64,000 nt of DNA. Source: Synergistaceae bacterium DZ-S4. Lineage in GTDB: Bacteria > Synergistota > Synergistia > Synergistales > Synergistaceae. Where the stretch lies: positions 1-64,000 of the forward strand of contig JAPCWD010000011.1 in the NCBI GenBank assembly GCA_025943965.1, in the 5' to 3' direction. Made by a program: the position numbers and the translations under genes. Every line of letters begins with the position of its first letter. Position 1 is the first letter of the stretch. Shown here in pieces: positions 1 through 8,621 of the stretch. Under the pieces are notes generated by a model, which had not been told where the DNA came from, searched no databases, and saw only the letters and a list, made by a program, of their open reading frames with translations.

Positions 1-3000
1 AATTATTATTTTGATGAGCTTGCAGAGGGAGATAAATTAATACTTGTTTATACAGTGAAAGCCACTGATATTTCCGGTGCCAGTGATACTCATGACGTTA
101 TTATTACCATAACAGGTACAAATGATGCACCTGTTGCTAAAGCTGATGTAAATGAAGTAAAAGAAGATGAAATTTATTCCGCGACGGGGAATGTGCTTGA
201 TAATGATGAGGACATTGACTTTGGAGAGACATTTACAGTCACGGGCGCTGATAAGGGAGTGCATAGTTCTGTATCAGGAAAGGTAGACACAGATATAGCA
301 GGTACTTATGGAACTTTAATAGTCAGCTCTGATGGGACTTACACATATACTCTCGATAATGGAAACCCTATCGTGCAGGCTTTGGCAAAGGACCAAGAGG
401 TAACGGATACTTTCACTTACACTATCACGGACTCACAGGGAGCCACTGCTACCACAACCCTAACCATTACTGTGGTCGGAACAAATGATAAACCTCAGAT
501 ACGACTTGACGCTGGTGACAGTGACTCAGAATCTTTAATTGAAACAAATGCGGGATTATCCACTTCAGGAACTCTCTCCGTCTATGATGTGGACACTTTG
601 GATACACCAGTGGCTTCAAAAGTAAATACTGTTTCTGTCGGTGGAACTTATTCCGGACCGGTACCTGATAATGATACTTTAATTGCCATGTTCTCTGTTA
701 CTGGAGGAAACGATGATCCCACAAATCAGTACAAAGCACACGGGATTGACTGGAAGTTTGATTCATACACTTATCCTTTTGATGAGTTGCCGCATGGAGA
801 AACACTCATACTTACTTACACTGTCCAGCTAGATGACGGCAACGGCGGGATTACCACAAAAGACGTAACAATTACCATTATCGGTACAAACGATGATGGA
901 GTAATAAATGATGACATTGCAAGTATTAATGAAGACACAACTCTGTTTGGCAATGTCCTTGACAACGATGTGCCAGACCCAGACTATGACGAACCACTTA
1001 AAGTCTTCTCCTTCACAGTAGATTCAAATGGAGATGGAGTACAGAACAGCTATATGGCAGGCGACACCGTCACCATTACCACATCGTGGGGGACAATTGG
1101 CACACTGACCCTAAATGCGGACGGAAGCTACGAATTTGTTCCGCATCCAAATTACAGTGGCCCTGTTCCCACCATTACATATAATGCCGGTAACTTAACG
1201 TTCAGCGATAATGCTACTCTGAACATAACCGTCAATCCCATTTCAGACAAGCCCACTGTTACAGTGGACAGCACATCTATAACGACCGATGAGGACATAT
1301 CCGTCGCTTTAGGACTTAAGATGCCGCTGTCAACTGACAATGTGGACCAAAATGGACCGGGAGTTGATGGAGACAACCCAGAACTGCTAGGCGCTATCAC
1401 TTTGAGCGGGATTCCAGCCGGAGCTCAACTTTTGGATGGAACAAATTCTAACGCTCTCCTTTGGACGTCCGGCGGCGGCTCTGTAACGATCGTGCTTACA
1501 GACCAAACCGATTATCATATAAACAGCGCATCGGGAACTCTTTCTCTGACAAAAGCTCAGTACGAAGCTCTGCAGGTGCTCCCCCCTGCAGACAGCGGAG
1601 TTAATTTCTCTGTGACTGTTTCGGTCACTTCATACGAAGTCGACAATTCCGGAAACCCTCTATCGGGAGTTCCAGGTGCCATAAATACGGCAACTGTTGA
1701 TGTCGACGTAAGGGCTGTTACCGATGACGTTGAACTATGGATTGACGGAGTGAAGTCTACTGTTGTGACGATTGATGAAGATACTACACTCAATCTGTCT
1801 ACATTGCTCACGAAACAGTTTGACGATACGGACGGAAGCGAACAGAGATCCATTGTAATCACCGGACTTCCGGCAGGTACAGTTGTAAACGGAACCACTA
1901 TAGATGGCTCTGGAACTATTACCATTCCTCTTACCGGAGGTAATGACATCCCATCTATAACCGTGAAGCCGCCGAAAGATTTCAGCGGAGATATTAATAA
2001 TATAACAATAACACTAAGGGCTCAGGACACCGACAGTGATTCCTCACATACGCCGAATGTTGAGAGTGACAGCGTAACGCTCAACCTTTATGTCAACCCC
2101 ATAGCCGGTGATGTAAAAGTCTCAGGTGTAACGACCAATGAAGATACTGCCGTTAAGTTCTTGCAGCATCTTGAAGTGACTGATACTGATGGAAGCGAAG
2201 AAATTACAGGAATAACAGTCAATGCACTACAAGTAGGATGGGTTATCCGCGATGGCGGAGGAAATATTATATTTACCGGAGATGGCGCTACTGACTACAC
2301 AGTTTCTGCTGTAGATGTAGCAAGTGAAGCATATAAGAACTATACCGTTACTCCTCCGGCGCACTCTAGTCAAGACGAGGACATCTCTATATCTGTTGAA
2401 ACGACAGACACTCAAACCGTCAATGGCTCACCCGTAACATCTGTGGTTGTGACGGATATGGATGTGACTGTTGAAGTTGCGGCTGTTCCTGAAGTGGTCG
2501 GAACAGACACAGATGGTGATGGTACCGATGACCTTACCATGAACCCGGATCATAATTATAGTACTCCTGCTTATGAAGACACGTGGTTCGATCTACAACA
2601 GAATGGTTTCAACTTAAAGAACGGTTGGAACAACCAAGACCCCGATGAACTGACCTATGCTCTATTGAAGCCAATACTAAACGGTGGACTAGATTCTGCT
2701 GTGGGATCCCAGTTCAAGTATTACAACGGCTCTACTTGGATAACTCTGACCTATAATGGCTCAGCATTGGAAATTCCAGTCGACTACCTTGATACAGTAC
2801 AATTCAAAGCAGCACACAACGTAAAAGGCATGTTTGAAATTGAAGTACAAGCGAAAACAGTGGACGTTGACCCGGATACGGGAAATACAGTAAGCGCAAT
2901 TTCCGGAAGTGCTAGCTTGACAAATGTTGTGGTATTACCTGTAGCTGATAAAGTCACTTTATCAGCATCTTCCCCAGTGAATACCCCTGAGGACACGCTT

Positions 3001-6000
3001 GTTAATATTAAAGTGCGACCCTCAAGCAGCGACTCATCTGAAACATTTAATATCACGATAGCAAACATCCCACCGGGAGCCAAAATCTATTACGATGGAG
3101 TCGAACAGACTGTTGATGGAGATGGCAAGGTATTGATTACAGAGTTCTCTACTAGCAAGACTCTTGCGATTTTGCCTCCGCACAACAGCAACGAAAACTT
3201 CACATTAAATGTCATTGCTCAATCGGTGGATACAGATGGAGGACACACTAGTGTTTCTGATCCTGTATCTCTCCCAATATCAGTTATAGTAAAAGGAGTT
3301 GCCGACCCTGCAATACTTGATGTGAAGGATTTCACTACTACTGAAACTATCGTCGATGGAGCCGGACATACAATCGCACTATCTAACGTGATTGATAATA
3401 TTGGACTTACAGACACGGACGGTTCTGAAACCTTAACTCTTATACTGACTGGGCTCGATCCCAAATTCAAAGTAGAAGGGGCGACATACGTCGGCGGGGA
3501 TGGCGTCAATAGAGTTTGGATTGTTAATACTTCTCAATTGGGAGATACCTTTATTAAAACAGATGAAAACTTTAGCGGAACCATAAAACTAGATCTCAGA
3601 GCTATTACAACTGAAAACGACGGAGACTCTTTAACGGGAGCATTGAAACCTGTAACAATAGAAGTTACTCCTTCGCCGGAATCCACCATTGTATCTTCCA
3701 CAACGACACATGAAGACACTTTGGCGCATCTCAATTTCAACATTGTTCATCATAACGATGATAATGACGAAACTCTGACGTCGGTTTGGATCAAGGCATC
3801 CGACGTGGAAGGCAAAGACTTCACCTTGTACTTCGGCAATTCGACTACCAAAACGCTGGCTGATGCGTCAGCTGACTCCGGAATTCCCTTAGTTGTGCTC
3901 GAAGATGGGTATTACAAACTTACAGGCTCAGCCATAAATAACATTTATGGCAAGGGAGCTCCTAATACTCATGGCAGCTTTAATTTCGCCATCAAATATG
4001 AAATAACAGACCCCTCTTCCGACTCAACTCTGCCCTCTGTCACAGAGCAAACAGATACAACATACAATTTTATCGTAAACGCAGTGACAGACCAGACAGC
4101 GACATCTGTCGATCTAATAACTGGAGACAAACCGTCTGTTATAATCTCTGGCAATCAAATTACCGTCACAGAAAACTCCACTGTTTCTGTAACCATAAAG
4201 GTAGAACAGGCACATGATCCTAATGCTAACAATCAGCAAGACTATGACGGTAGTGAACAACTTATAACTATAGTCGTAGATGGAGTACCTAATGGAGTGA
4301 CAGTTGGGAACGCAGTTTACATCGGTAACACACCGGGTAATTCTAATACAGGACAGTGGCTCATACAGGTTAATCCGAATGTTGATTTTAACGGACCGCT
4401 CACACACACTGTTGTTCTGTATTTCGATGGTACAGCAGCAGAGCTTTCTAACCTAAATCAGAGTATTATCATCTCAGCACATTCAGAGGATTTTGACAGC
4501 GTAACAGTATCATCCTCTACCGTAATTGTAATAACCACCCCTGCTGATTTTGATGACACAGGCAGTACCACAGGAACACCTGTAGATATTATAGAGGCTG
4601 AATTTATCCCGTTACCTGTTGCAAATGAAGATTCTCCAATTACTCTGGCTGATATTGCCAAATTTACTACCAACGGAACTAGCGACTTCTCTATTACGCT
4701 AACAGGGCTACCTCCAGGCACAATAATAAATGGAATGGTACAAACAACTGTCAATGGAGAAACTGTATGGACTGCTTCTAGCACAGGCGGAAATGCTGCA
4801 TTACAAGCTCTCTTAGCTTCGATAATTATAACGCCCCCGCCTAACTGGAACAGCAATAACAGTTCTAATCTTTCTTTTGATGCAACTCTGACAACATACT
4901 CAGAAGGCGGAATCAGAAGCGATGACTCAATTACAATAAACCAGCCGATAACTCCGGTGACTGACGATACAGATCTCTCACTCTCGATTGTTGATGCTCT
5001 TGAGGGCAATGATGTTACTATGACTCTCAACATGTCAAACCCTGCGGATAATACTCATTTAAATATCATCGGAGAAAAGCTATATGTCTCGCTTGACGAA
5101 ACAGAAATGGACTCACCCGGAACACTTTGGTATGGAGGGAATCAGCTATCTCTTACCTATGTATCAGGTGTAGCAGGAGTTGCGGACGGCGATTACTATA
5201 TAGTAGAAGGCGTAACAGACATTAACCAGCCTGTGGATCTTATCTATAGACCTGGTGAGCACTCATCCGGACAGGCTACCATCACAACAACACTTGTAGG
5301 ACAGGAAGAAAATGCCGCAAACATCGTAACTAACACTGTTACAGAAACACTTACGGTTGAACCTGTCAACAGCGGATACGACATACATACAAACAATATT
5401 TCCGGAAGCGAAGATTCCAAGATCGTACTTGACTTTACAAGCACGGGACTTGTTGACACTGACGGCTCGGAATCAGTTTTAACGGCAATATTGGGCAACT
5501 TGCCAAATGGGTACCTTGTCTATTACGGTGCGGACGAGGCTTCTGCTGTTTTAGCCCACAACTTGGGTGCAGATGCATTTGGCAATATGTCATGGTCCAT
5601 CCCGGTCAACGGAGTTTCATTGCCTCCATATATCGCCATATTGCCACCGGAGCACTACAGTGGAACTATAACAGATCTGACTCTCTCCGTTATTTCCGGA
5701 GAAGATGGTTTGGATCCGGAAATAAGCACCGCTACTTTTGATATGGAGATAGTACCGGTTGCAAATGGACTTTCTATTTCTCCAACCAGTACTTTTGGCA
5801 ATGAAGGAGATTATGTATCGTTGAATCTTAATGCTTCAATTATCGATACTGACGGCTCTGAAACAGTAACTCTGGAGATCAAGGGACTTGGAGAATACGC
5901 TTCCTTCTACTCCGGTACTTCCTTGATATCTTCAAGCTATGATTCTGCAACAGACACCTACACTGTTTCCGGAATAGCCGCAAGCGAAATAGACAACATC

Positions 6001-6543
6001 GCATTTATACAATCGGCAAGAACTGGAACTATTGAAGTCAAAGCATATACTGTTGAGACTGGGCACTCCGATCCTTCTTCTCCTGTATCGGACACCCTCG
6101 ATATAGATATCTTTGAGAAGATTGCGACAACGGGAGACGACACCCTGCTCTACTCCGGGGGAAAAGCTCTTGACGGGTTCACCGGAACCGACACGGTCGT
6201 CATGAGATTTGATGAGGGCATCGATTTTGGTTCAGATCCTTCCATTCGTAACATAGAGATATTTGACCTGAGGGGCAGCACAAGCGGTTCCAATGCGCTT
6301 GAGAACTTGTCCGTGCAGGATGTCATCGACATGACGGACTCAAATAATAAACTCACTATATACGGAGATTCAAACGACAGTGTCAGCATTCTGTATGAGG
6401 ATGGGAGCGAGTGGATCAAGACGACGACGAATGAGGGCGGCATAGATTTTGACGTCTATACTCATACCGTGCATACCGATGTCGTGCTGAAGATCCAGCA
6501 GGATTTGGTGGCCAGCCTCATTGATGTAACTCCGAGCCCGTAA
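1..6543 (+). CDS. Giant VCBS/cadherin-like repeat surface protein, type I secretion substrate (5' end outside window)
   Basis: The frame is already open at base 1, so this is the 3' part (at least 2,180 residues) of a longer gene. The protein is a chain of Ig/cadherin-like repeats of roughly 90-120 residues. Early repeats end in the VCBS signature (TxTITVxGTNDxP) and carry the NEDT and VLDNDxD motifs. Later repeats share a DTDGSE motif followed by a GLPxG strand, as in the T1SS-143 repeat family. The last 140 residues (after TGDDTLLYSGG) resemble the C-terminal secretion module of RTX-type substrates, ending in LTIYGDSNDSVSI and a W-containing strand. There is little Cys. Known relatives are large adhesins exported through an ABC/MFP/TolC channel, but no transporter genes are in the window. 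A role in adhesion or biofilm is inference. Base composition is more AT-rich than the core genes further on. Confidence 0.88.
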   Translation, partial: NYYFDELAEGDKLILVYTVKATDISGASDTHDVIITITGTNDAPVAKADVNEVKEDEIYSATGNVLDNDEDIDFGETFTVTGADKGVHSSVSGKVDTDIAGTYGTLIVSSDGTYTYTLDNGNPIVQALAKDQEVTDTFTYTITDSQGATATTTLTITVVGTNDKPQIRLDAGDSDSESLIETNAGLSTSGTLSVYDVDTLDTPVASKVNTVSVGGTYSGPVPDNDTLIAMFSVTGGNDDPTNQYKAHGIDWKFDSYTYPFDELPHGETLILTYTVQLDDGNGGITTKDVTITIIGTNDDGVINDDIASINEDTTLFGNVLDNDVPDPDYDEPLKVFSFTVDSNGDGVQNSYMAGDTVTITTSWGTIGTLTLNADGSYEFVPHPNYSGPVPTITYNAGNLTFSDNATLNITVNPISDKPTVTVDSTSITTDEDISVALGLKMPLSTDNVDQNGPGVDGDNPELLGAITLSGIPAGAQLLDGTNSNALLWTSGGGSVTIVLTDQTDYHINSASGTLSLTKAQYEALQVLPPADSGVNFSVTVSVTSYEVDNSGNPLSGVPGAINTATVDVDVRAVTDDVELWIDGVKSTVVTIDEDTTLNLSTLLTKQFDDTDGSEQRSIVITGLPAGTVVNGTTIDGSGTITIPLTGGNDIPSITVKPPKDFSGDINNITITLRAQDTDSDSSHTPNVESDSVTLNLYVNPIAGDVKVSGVTTNEDTAVKFLQHLEVTDTDGSEEITGITVNALQVGWVIRDGGGNIIFTGDGATDYTVSAVDVASEAYKNYTVTPPAHSSQDEDISISVETTDTQTVNGSPVTSVVVTDMDVTVEVAAVPEVVGTDTDGDGTDDLTMNPDHNYSTPAYEDTWFDLQQNGFNLKNGWNNQDPDELTYALLKPILNGGLDSAVGSQFKYYNGSTWITLTYNGSALEIPVDYLDTVQFKAAHNVKGMFEIEVQAKTVDVDPDTGNTVSAISGSASLTNVVVLPVADKVTLSASSPVNTPEDTLVNIKVRPSSSDSSETFNITIANIPPGAKIYYDGVEQTVDGDGKVLITEFSTSKTLAILPPHNSNENFTLNVIAQSVDTDGGHTSVSDPVSLPISVIVKGVADPAILDVKDFTTTETIVDGAGHTIALSNVIDNIGLTDTDGSETLTLILTGLDPKFKVEGATYVGGDGVNRVWIVNTSQLGDTFIKTDENFSGTIKLDLRAITTENDGDSLTGALKPVTIEVTPSPESTIVSSTTTHEDTLAHLNFNIVHHNDDNDETLTSVWIKASDVEGKDFTLYFGNSTTKTLADASADSGIPLVVLEDGYYKLTGSAINNIYGKGAPNTHGSFNFAIKYEITDPSSDSTLPSVTEQTDTTYNFIVNAVTDQTATSVDLITGDKPSVIISGNQITVTENSTVSVTIKVEQAHDPNANNQQDYDGSEQLITIVVDGVPNGVTVGNAVYIGNTPGNSNTGQWLIQVNPNVDFNGPLTHTVVLYFDGTAAELSNLNQSIIISAHSEDFDSVTVSSSTVIVITTPADFDDTGSTTGTPVDIIEAEFIPLPVANEDSPITLADIAKFTTNGTSDFSITLTGLPPGTIINGMVQTTVNGETVWTASSTGGNAALQALLASIIITPPPNWNSNNSSNLSFDATLTTYSEGGIRSDDSITINQPITPVTDDTDLSLSIVDALEGNDVTMTLNMSNPADNTHLNIIGEKLYVSLDETEMDSPGTLWYGGNQLSLTYVSGVAGVADGDYYIVEGVTDINQPVDLIYRPGEHSSGQATITTTLVGQEENAANIVTNTVTETLTVEPVNSGYDIHTNNISGSEDSKIVLDFTSTGLVDTDGSESVLTAILGNLPNGYLVYYGADEASAVLAHNLGADAFGNMSWSIPVNGVSLPPYIAILPPEHYSGTITDLTLSVISGEDGLDPEISTATFDMEIVPVANGLSISPTSTFGNEGDYVSLNLNASIIDTDGSETVTLEIKGLGEYASFYSGTSLISSSYDSATDTYTVSGIAASEIDNIAFIQSARTGTIEVKAYTVETGHSDPSSPVSDTLDIDIFEKIATTGDDTLLYSGGKALDGFTGTDTVVMRFDEGIDFGSDPSIRNIEIFDLRGSTSGSNALENLSVQDVIDMTDSNNKLTIYGDSNDSVSILYEDGSEWIKTTTNEGGIDFDVYTHTVHTDVVLKIQQDLVASLIDVTPSP

Positions 6544-6590
6544 TACCTCAGCCAAAGCCCAAAAAGCGGGACGTACGGGGGCACATTCTA

Positions 6591-6650
6591 CGTCATTCCC
6601 GTATGCATTCGAGCGGGGATCCAGGTCCTCATGATCACTCCATAAAGGGT
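6591..6650. repeat. Palindromic repeat element, copy 1 (one 27-bp unit)
   Basis: This is the shortest copy of a repeat found three times between 6.5 and 8.1 kb. It starts GTCATTCCCGTATGC, continues into CGAGCGGGGATCCAGG and ends TCACTCCATAAAGGGT. The CCCG...CGGGGAT arms can pair. The right border resembles the CCAAAAGGGTT end of copy 3. Confidence 0.75.
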
Positions 6651-6664
6651 CAAAAGCAAAGACA

Positions 6665-6693
6665 GACCTGGGTTCCCGATCTCGGAACGCACT
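6665..6693. repeat. Degenerate inverted relative of the palindromic repeat
   Basis: The sequence ACCTGGGTTCCCGATCTCGGAACGC has the inverted order of the neighbouring repeat: the ACCTGG end comes first and is followed by a GTTCC/GGAAC hairpin. It looks like a decayed or variant copy on the opposite strand. Confidence 0.4.
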
Positions 6694-6788
6694 CGAAATA
6701 GTCAGTCGCTATGGTGATTTATTATGTCCCTCTATCGAGGAACAGCTCCTTCCTGATCAGGGGCACACGGGAACGACCGGGGGCGGGG

Positions 6789-6892
6789 AATCAAAACCCT
6801 TTGGTACGTCCTATTCTCCGTCATCCCCGCATGCATCCCTCATCCCGTCATCCCCGTATGCCTTCGAGCGGGGATCCAGCTCCTCGTGATTG
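6789..6892. repeat. Palindromic repeat element, copy 2 (two 27-bp units)
   Basis: The left border AAAACCCTTTGGTACG (from 6793) matches that of copy 3. Two GTCATCCCCG units begin at 6820 and 6847, 27 bp apart. The copy ends in CGAGCGGGGATCCAG and TCCTCGTGAT. The final ATCCCCG/CGGGGAT arms form a hairpin. The right terminal repeat seen in copy 3 is missing here. The 630-bp space 6544-7173 otherwise shows no convincing gene. Confidence 0.75.
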
Positions 6893-7173
6893 CTGCAAAT
6901 TTCCTCTGCTCCTTCTGCCATTTCATAATCGTTCGACCATAGGTTTATAATGTATTGGTATGGGGGTGGCGGAGATTTTTGATGAACTAAAGAAGGGAAT
7001 CGAGACAGGAGATAAGCTTGATGTTCTGCGAAAAGATACCTCCTTGCTCATAGATCCTGATTTTTGATCCCTATGATCTATTACGCTTGAATATATTTTT
7101 TATGTATAGTAAACTCTAATAATTAGATGTTATTATGCACAAAATGGAATATATTTTAGCGAGGTGATGTGGC

Positions 7174-7818
7174 TTGACCGATATCGAGCTGCTTAAGGGA
7201 CTGGATACAGAAATCCCCGGCTGGGTGCTGCAGAGCAGACTGACCGAGAGCGGCTACGTTAATATCTGGCAGAAGATAGAGGGGCTTGCCGCGGACGGCT
7301 ATATCGAACGGATAATGCGTGGCTGGTACTGTCTTGGTCCCCTTCTGCGCAAGAGAGAGCCCTCCCTTAGATACCTTGCATGCAATGTTTACGGCCCAGC
7401 CGCAGTATCTGGCAACCTTGTCCTCTTTGAAGCTGGGTTGATCCCCGAGGCTGTTGCTTCCGTCACAGCGGTCACGCCAAAGAGAAGCCGAAGCCTGAAG
7501 ACGCCATACGGGAATATCCAATGGCTCACAGTTCCACGGCAGGCCGTATTTCCAGGCACATACGCCGTAAAGGACCCCCCACCCGGATACATAAGGGCAA
7601 TACCGGAAAAGGCCCTGCTCGATCAACTTTACGTCATCAGATACACACCTCAGAACTACCCTATCTGGAAGGCTTTCATCCTTGAAGATCTCAGGATCGA
7701 CGAAGAGGCTTTGGCAAAGCTGGATCTACAGCTCATTCAGGAACTGGGTGAGTCATTCGCATCCCCAAAGATCACAAGACACGTTAAGTGGCTGGCGAAG
7801 CTGGCAAAGACTGGATAA
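7174..7818 (+). CDS. Orphan AbiEi-family antitoxin-like protein
   Basis: 214 residues. Residues 1-55 read as a small winged helix ending in ERIMRGWYCLG, and the rest resembles the AbiEi C-terminal domain: a YGPAAVSGNLVLFEAGLIPE stretch, a VTAVTP strand, a TPYGNIQW strand and IPEKALLDQLY. AbiEi proteins are DNA-binding antitoxins of type IV toxin-antitoxin and abortive-infection pairs, normally followed by a nucleotidyltransferase toxin, AbiEii. No toxin gene follows here; only repeat copy 3 does. The chosen start is TTG at 7174, preceded by GAGGTGAT at 7161-7168. The gene lies between two copies of the palindromic repeat, which suggests a relic of a mobile defence pair. A stand-alone regulator is the alternative. 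Confidence 0.72.
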   Translation: MTDIELLKGLDTEIPGWVLQSRLTESGYVNIWQKIEGLAADGYIERIMRGWYCLGPLLRKREPSLRYLACNVYGPAAVSGNLVLFEAGLIPEAVASVTAVTPKRSRSLKTPYGNIQWLTVPRQAVFPGTYAVKDPPPGYIRAIPEKALLDQLYVIRYTPQNYPIWKAFILEDLRIDEEALAKLDLQLIQELGESFASPKITRHVKWLAKLAKTG

Positions 7819-7862
7819 ATCAGGGGAGTTAATTGCAAACCGGTAGCAAATCGATAGTTTAG

Positions 7863-8092
7863 GATCAAAACCCTTTGGTACGACCCATTCTCCGTCATCC
7901 CCGTATACTTTTCTCATTTATGTCATCCCCGCATGTATTCCTCATTACGTCATCCCCGCATGTATTCCTCATTACGTCATCCCCGCATGTATTCCTCATT
8001 CCGTCATCCCCGTACGCCTTCCTCATCCCGTCATCCCCGCATGCCCTCGAGCGGGGATCCAGGTCCTCGTGATCACTCCAAAAGGGTTGCAC
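7863..8092. repeat. Palindromic repeat element, copy 3 (six 27-bp units, terminal inverted repeats)
   Basis: GTCATCCCCG units begin at 7894, 7922, 7949, 7976, 8003 and 8030, giving a 27-bp period (28 for the first). The last unit closes in a perfect hairpin, ATCCCCGC (8033-8040) with GCGGGGAT (8051-8058). The element is bounded by AAAACCCTTTGG (7867-7878) and CCAAAAGGGTT (8078-8088), which are inverted copies of each other. There is no transposase. It resembles a small non-autonomous or REP-like element whose internal unit has expanded. The rest of 7819-8282 holds no gene. Confidence 0.8.
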
Positions 8093-8186
8093 TAAGTTTG
8101 CTTTTTAGCTAAGTTGATGTATTATTGTAACCAACATTTCTGGAATGAAATTACAGGCATTAACAACATTATCCATGCTTAGATGT

Positions 8187-8200
8187 TTAATTATAATTAA
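8187..8200. promoter_or_regulatory. Palindrome upstream of the HigB-HigA pair, possible operator
   Basis: TTAATTATAATTAA is a perfect 14-bp palindrome in a very AT-rich stretch (8100-8270) ahead of the toxin gene. A related TTAATTATTAT follows near 8250. HigA-type antitoxins bind palindromes at their own promoter, so this is a candidate autoregulatory site. The link is inference, since AT-rich DNA gives such palindromes easily. Confidence 0.35.
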
Positions 8201-8282
8201 CTTAATAGGTATATATAAATAAAAATCAATTAATATTTTTATTAACATAATAGGTTAATTATTATCTTGACGGAGGCACGTG

Positions 8283-8621
8283 ATGGAGGTATACTTCTCT
8301 ACGAACACACTGTACAAAGCCTGTTTAAATAACATTGACGGCAATAAAAGATGGGGAAAAACAATTGCTGACAAGGTTAGATTGCGCATAACAGAATTTG
8401 AAGCGGCATCTTCTCTTGCAGACATAAGTAAACTGCCCCCGGCAAGGTGTCACGAGCTCGTCAACAACAGAGCGGGGCAGCTCAGCGTAGTTTTATCAGG
8501 AAATGTGAGGCTGATTTTCAAGCCTAATAATGACCCTGTCCCGAAACAGCCAAGCGGAGGACTGGATTGGGGCAAGGTAACAGAAATTATCATCCTGGAG
8601 GTTATAGATTATCATGGCTGA
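8283..8621 (+). CDS. higB: HigB-like RelE-superfamily toxin
   Basis: 112 residues. The central part, RCHELVNNRAGQLSVVLSGN followed by VRLIF, matches the HigB/RelE-fold pattern of a basic, small ribosome-dependent mRNA interferase. ATG at 8283 is chosen over the GTG at 8280 because GGAGG at 8272-8276 then sits at a normal 6-nt distance. The gene overlaps the following antitoxin by 8 bp, in the toxin-first order typical of HigBA. The C-terminus is slightly longer than in classic HigB. Function is inferred from family and pairing. Confidence 0.78.
   Translation: MEVYFSTNTLYKACLNNIDGNKRWGKTIADKVRLRITEFEAASSLADISKLPPARCHELVNNRAGQLSVVLSGNVRLIFKPNNDPVPKQPSGGLDWGKVTEIIILEVIDYHG

Noticed and set aside
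1152..5498. Many minus-strand open frames opposite the giant adhesin
   Set aside because: They come from the biased Ser/Thr/Val codon use of the repeats and have no ribosome sites or domains.
6960..7067. Short open frame of 35 codons starting MGVAEIFDELKKG upstream of the AbiEi-like gene
   Set aside because: There is no ribosome site before the ATG and no recognised family. It may be a chance frame or a remnant.
7892..8092. Open frames on both strands across repeat copy 3, and a CRISPR-like look
   Set aside because: The frames arise because the repeat unit is 27 bp long. Units are directly abutting with no spacers, so it is not a CRISPR array.
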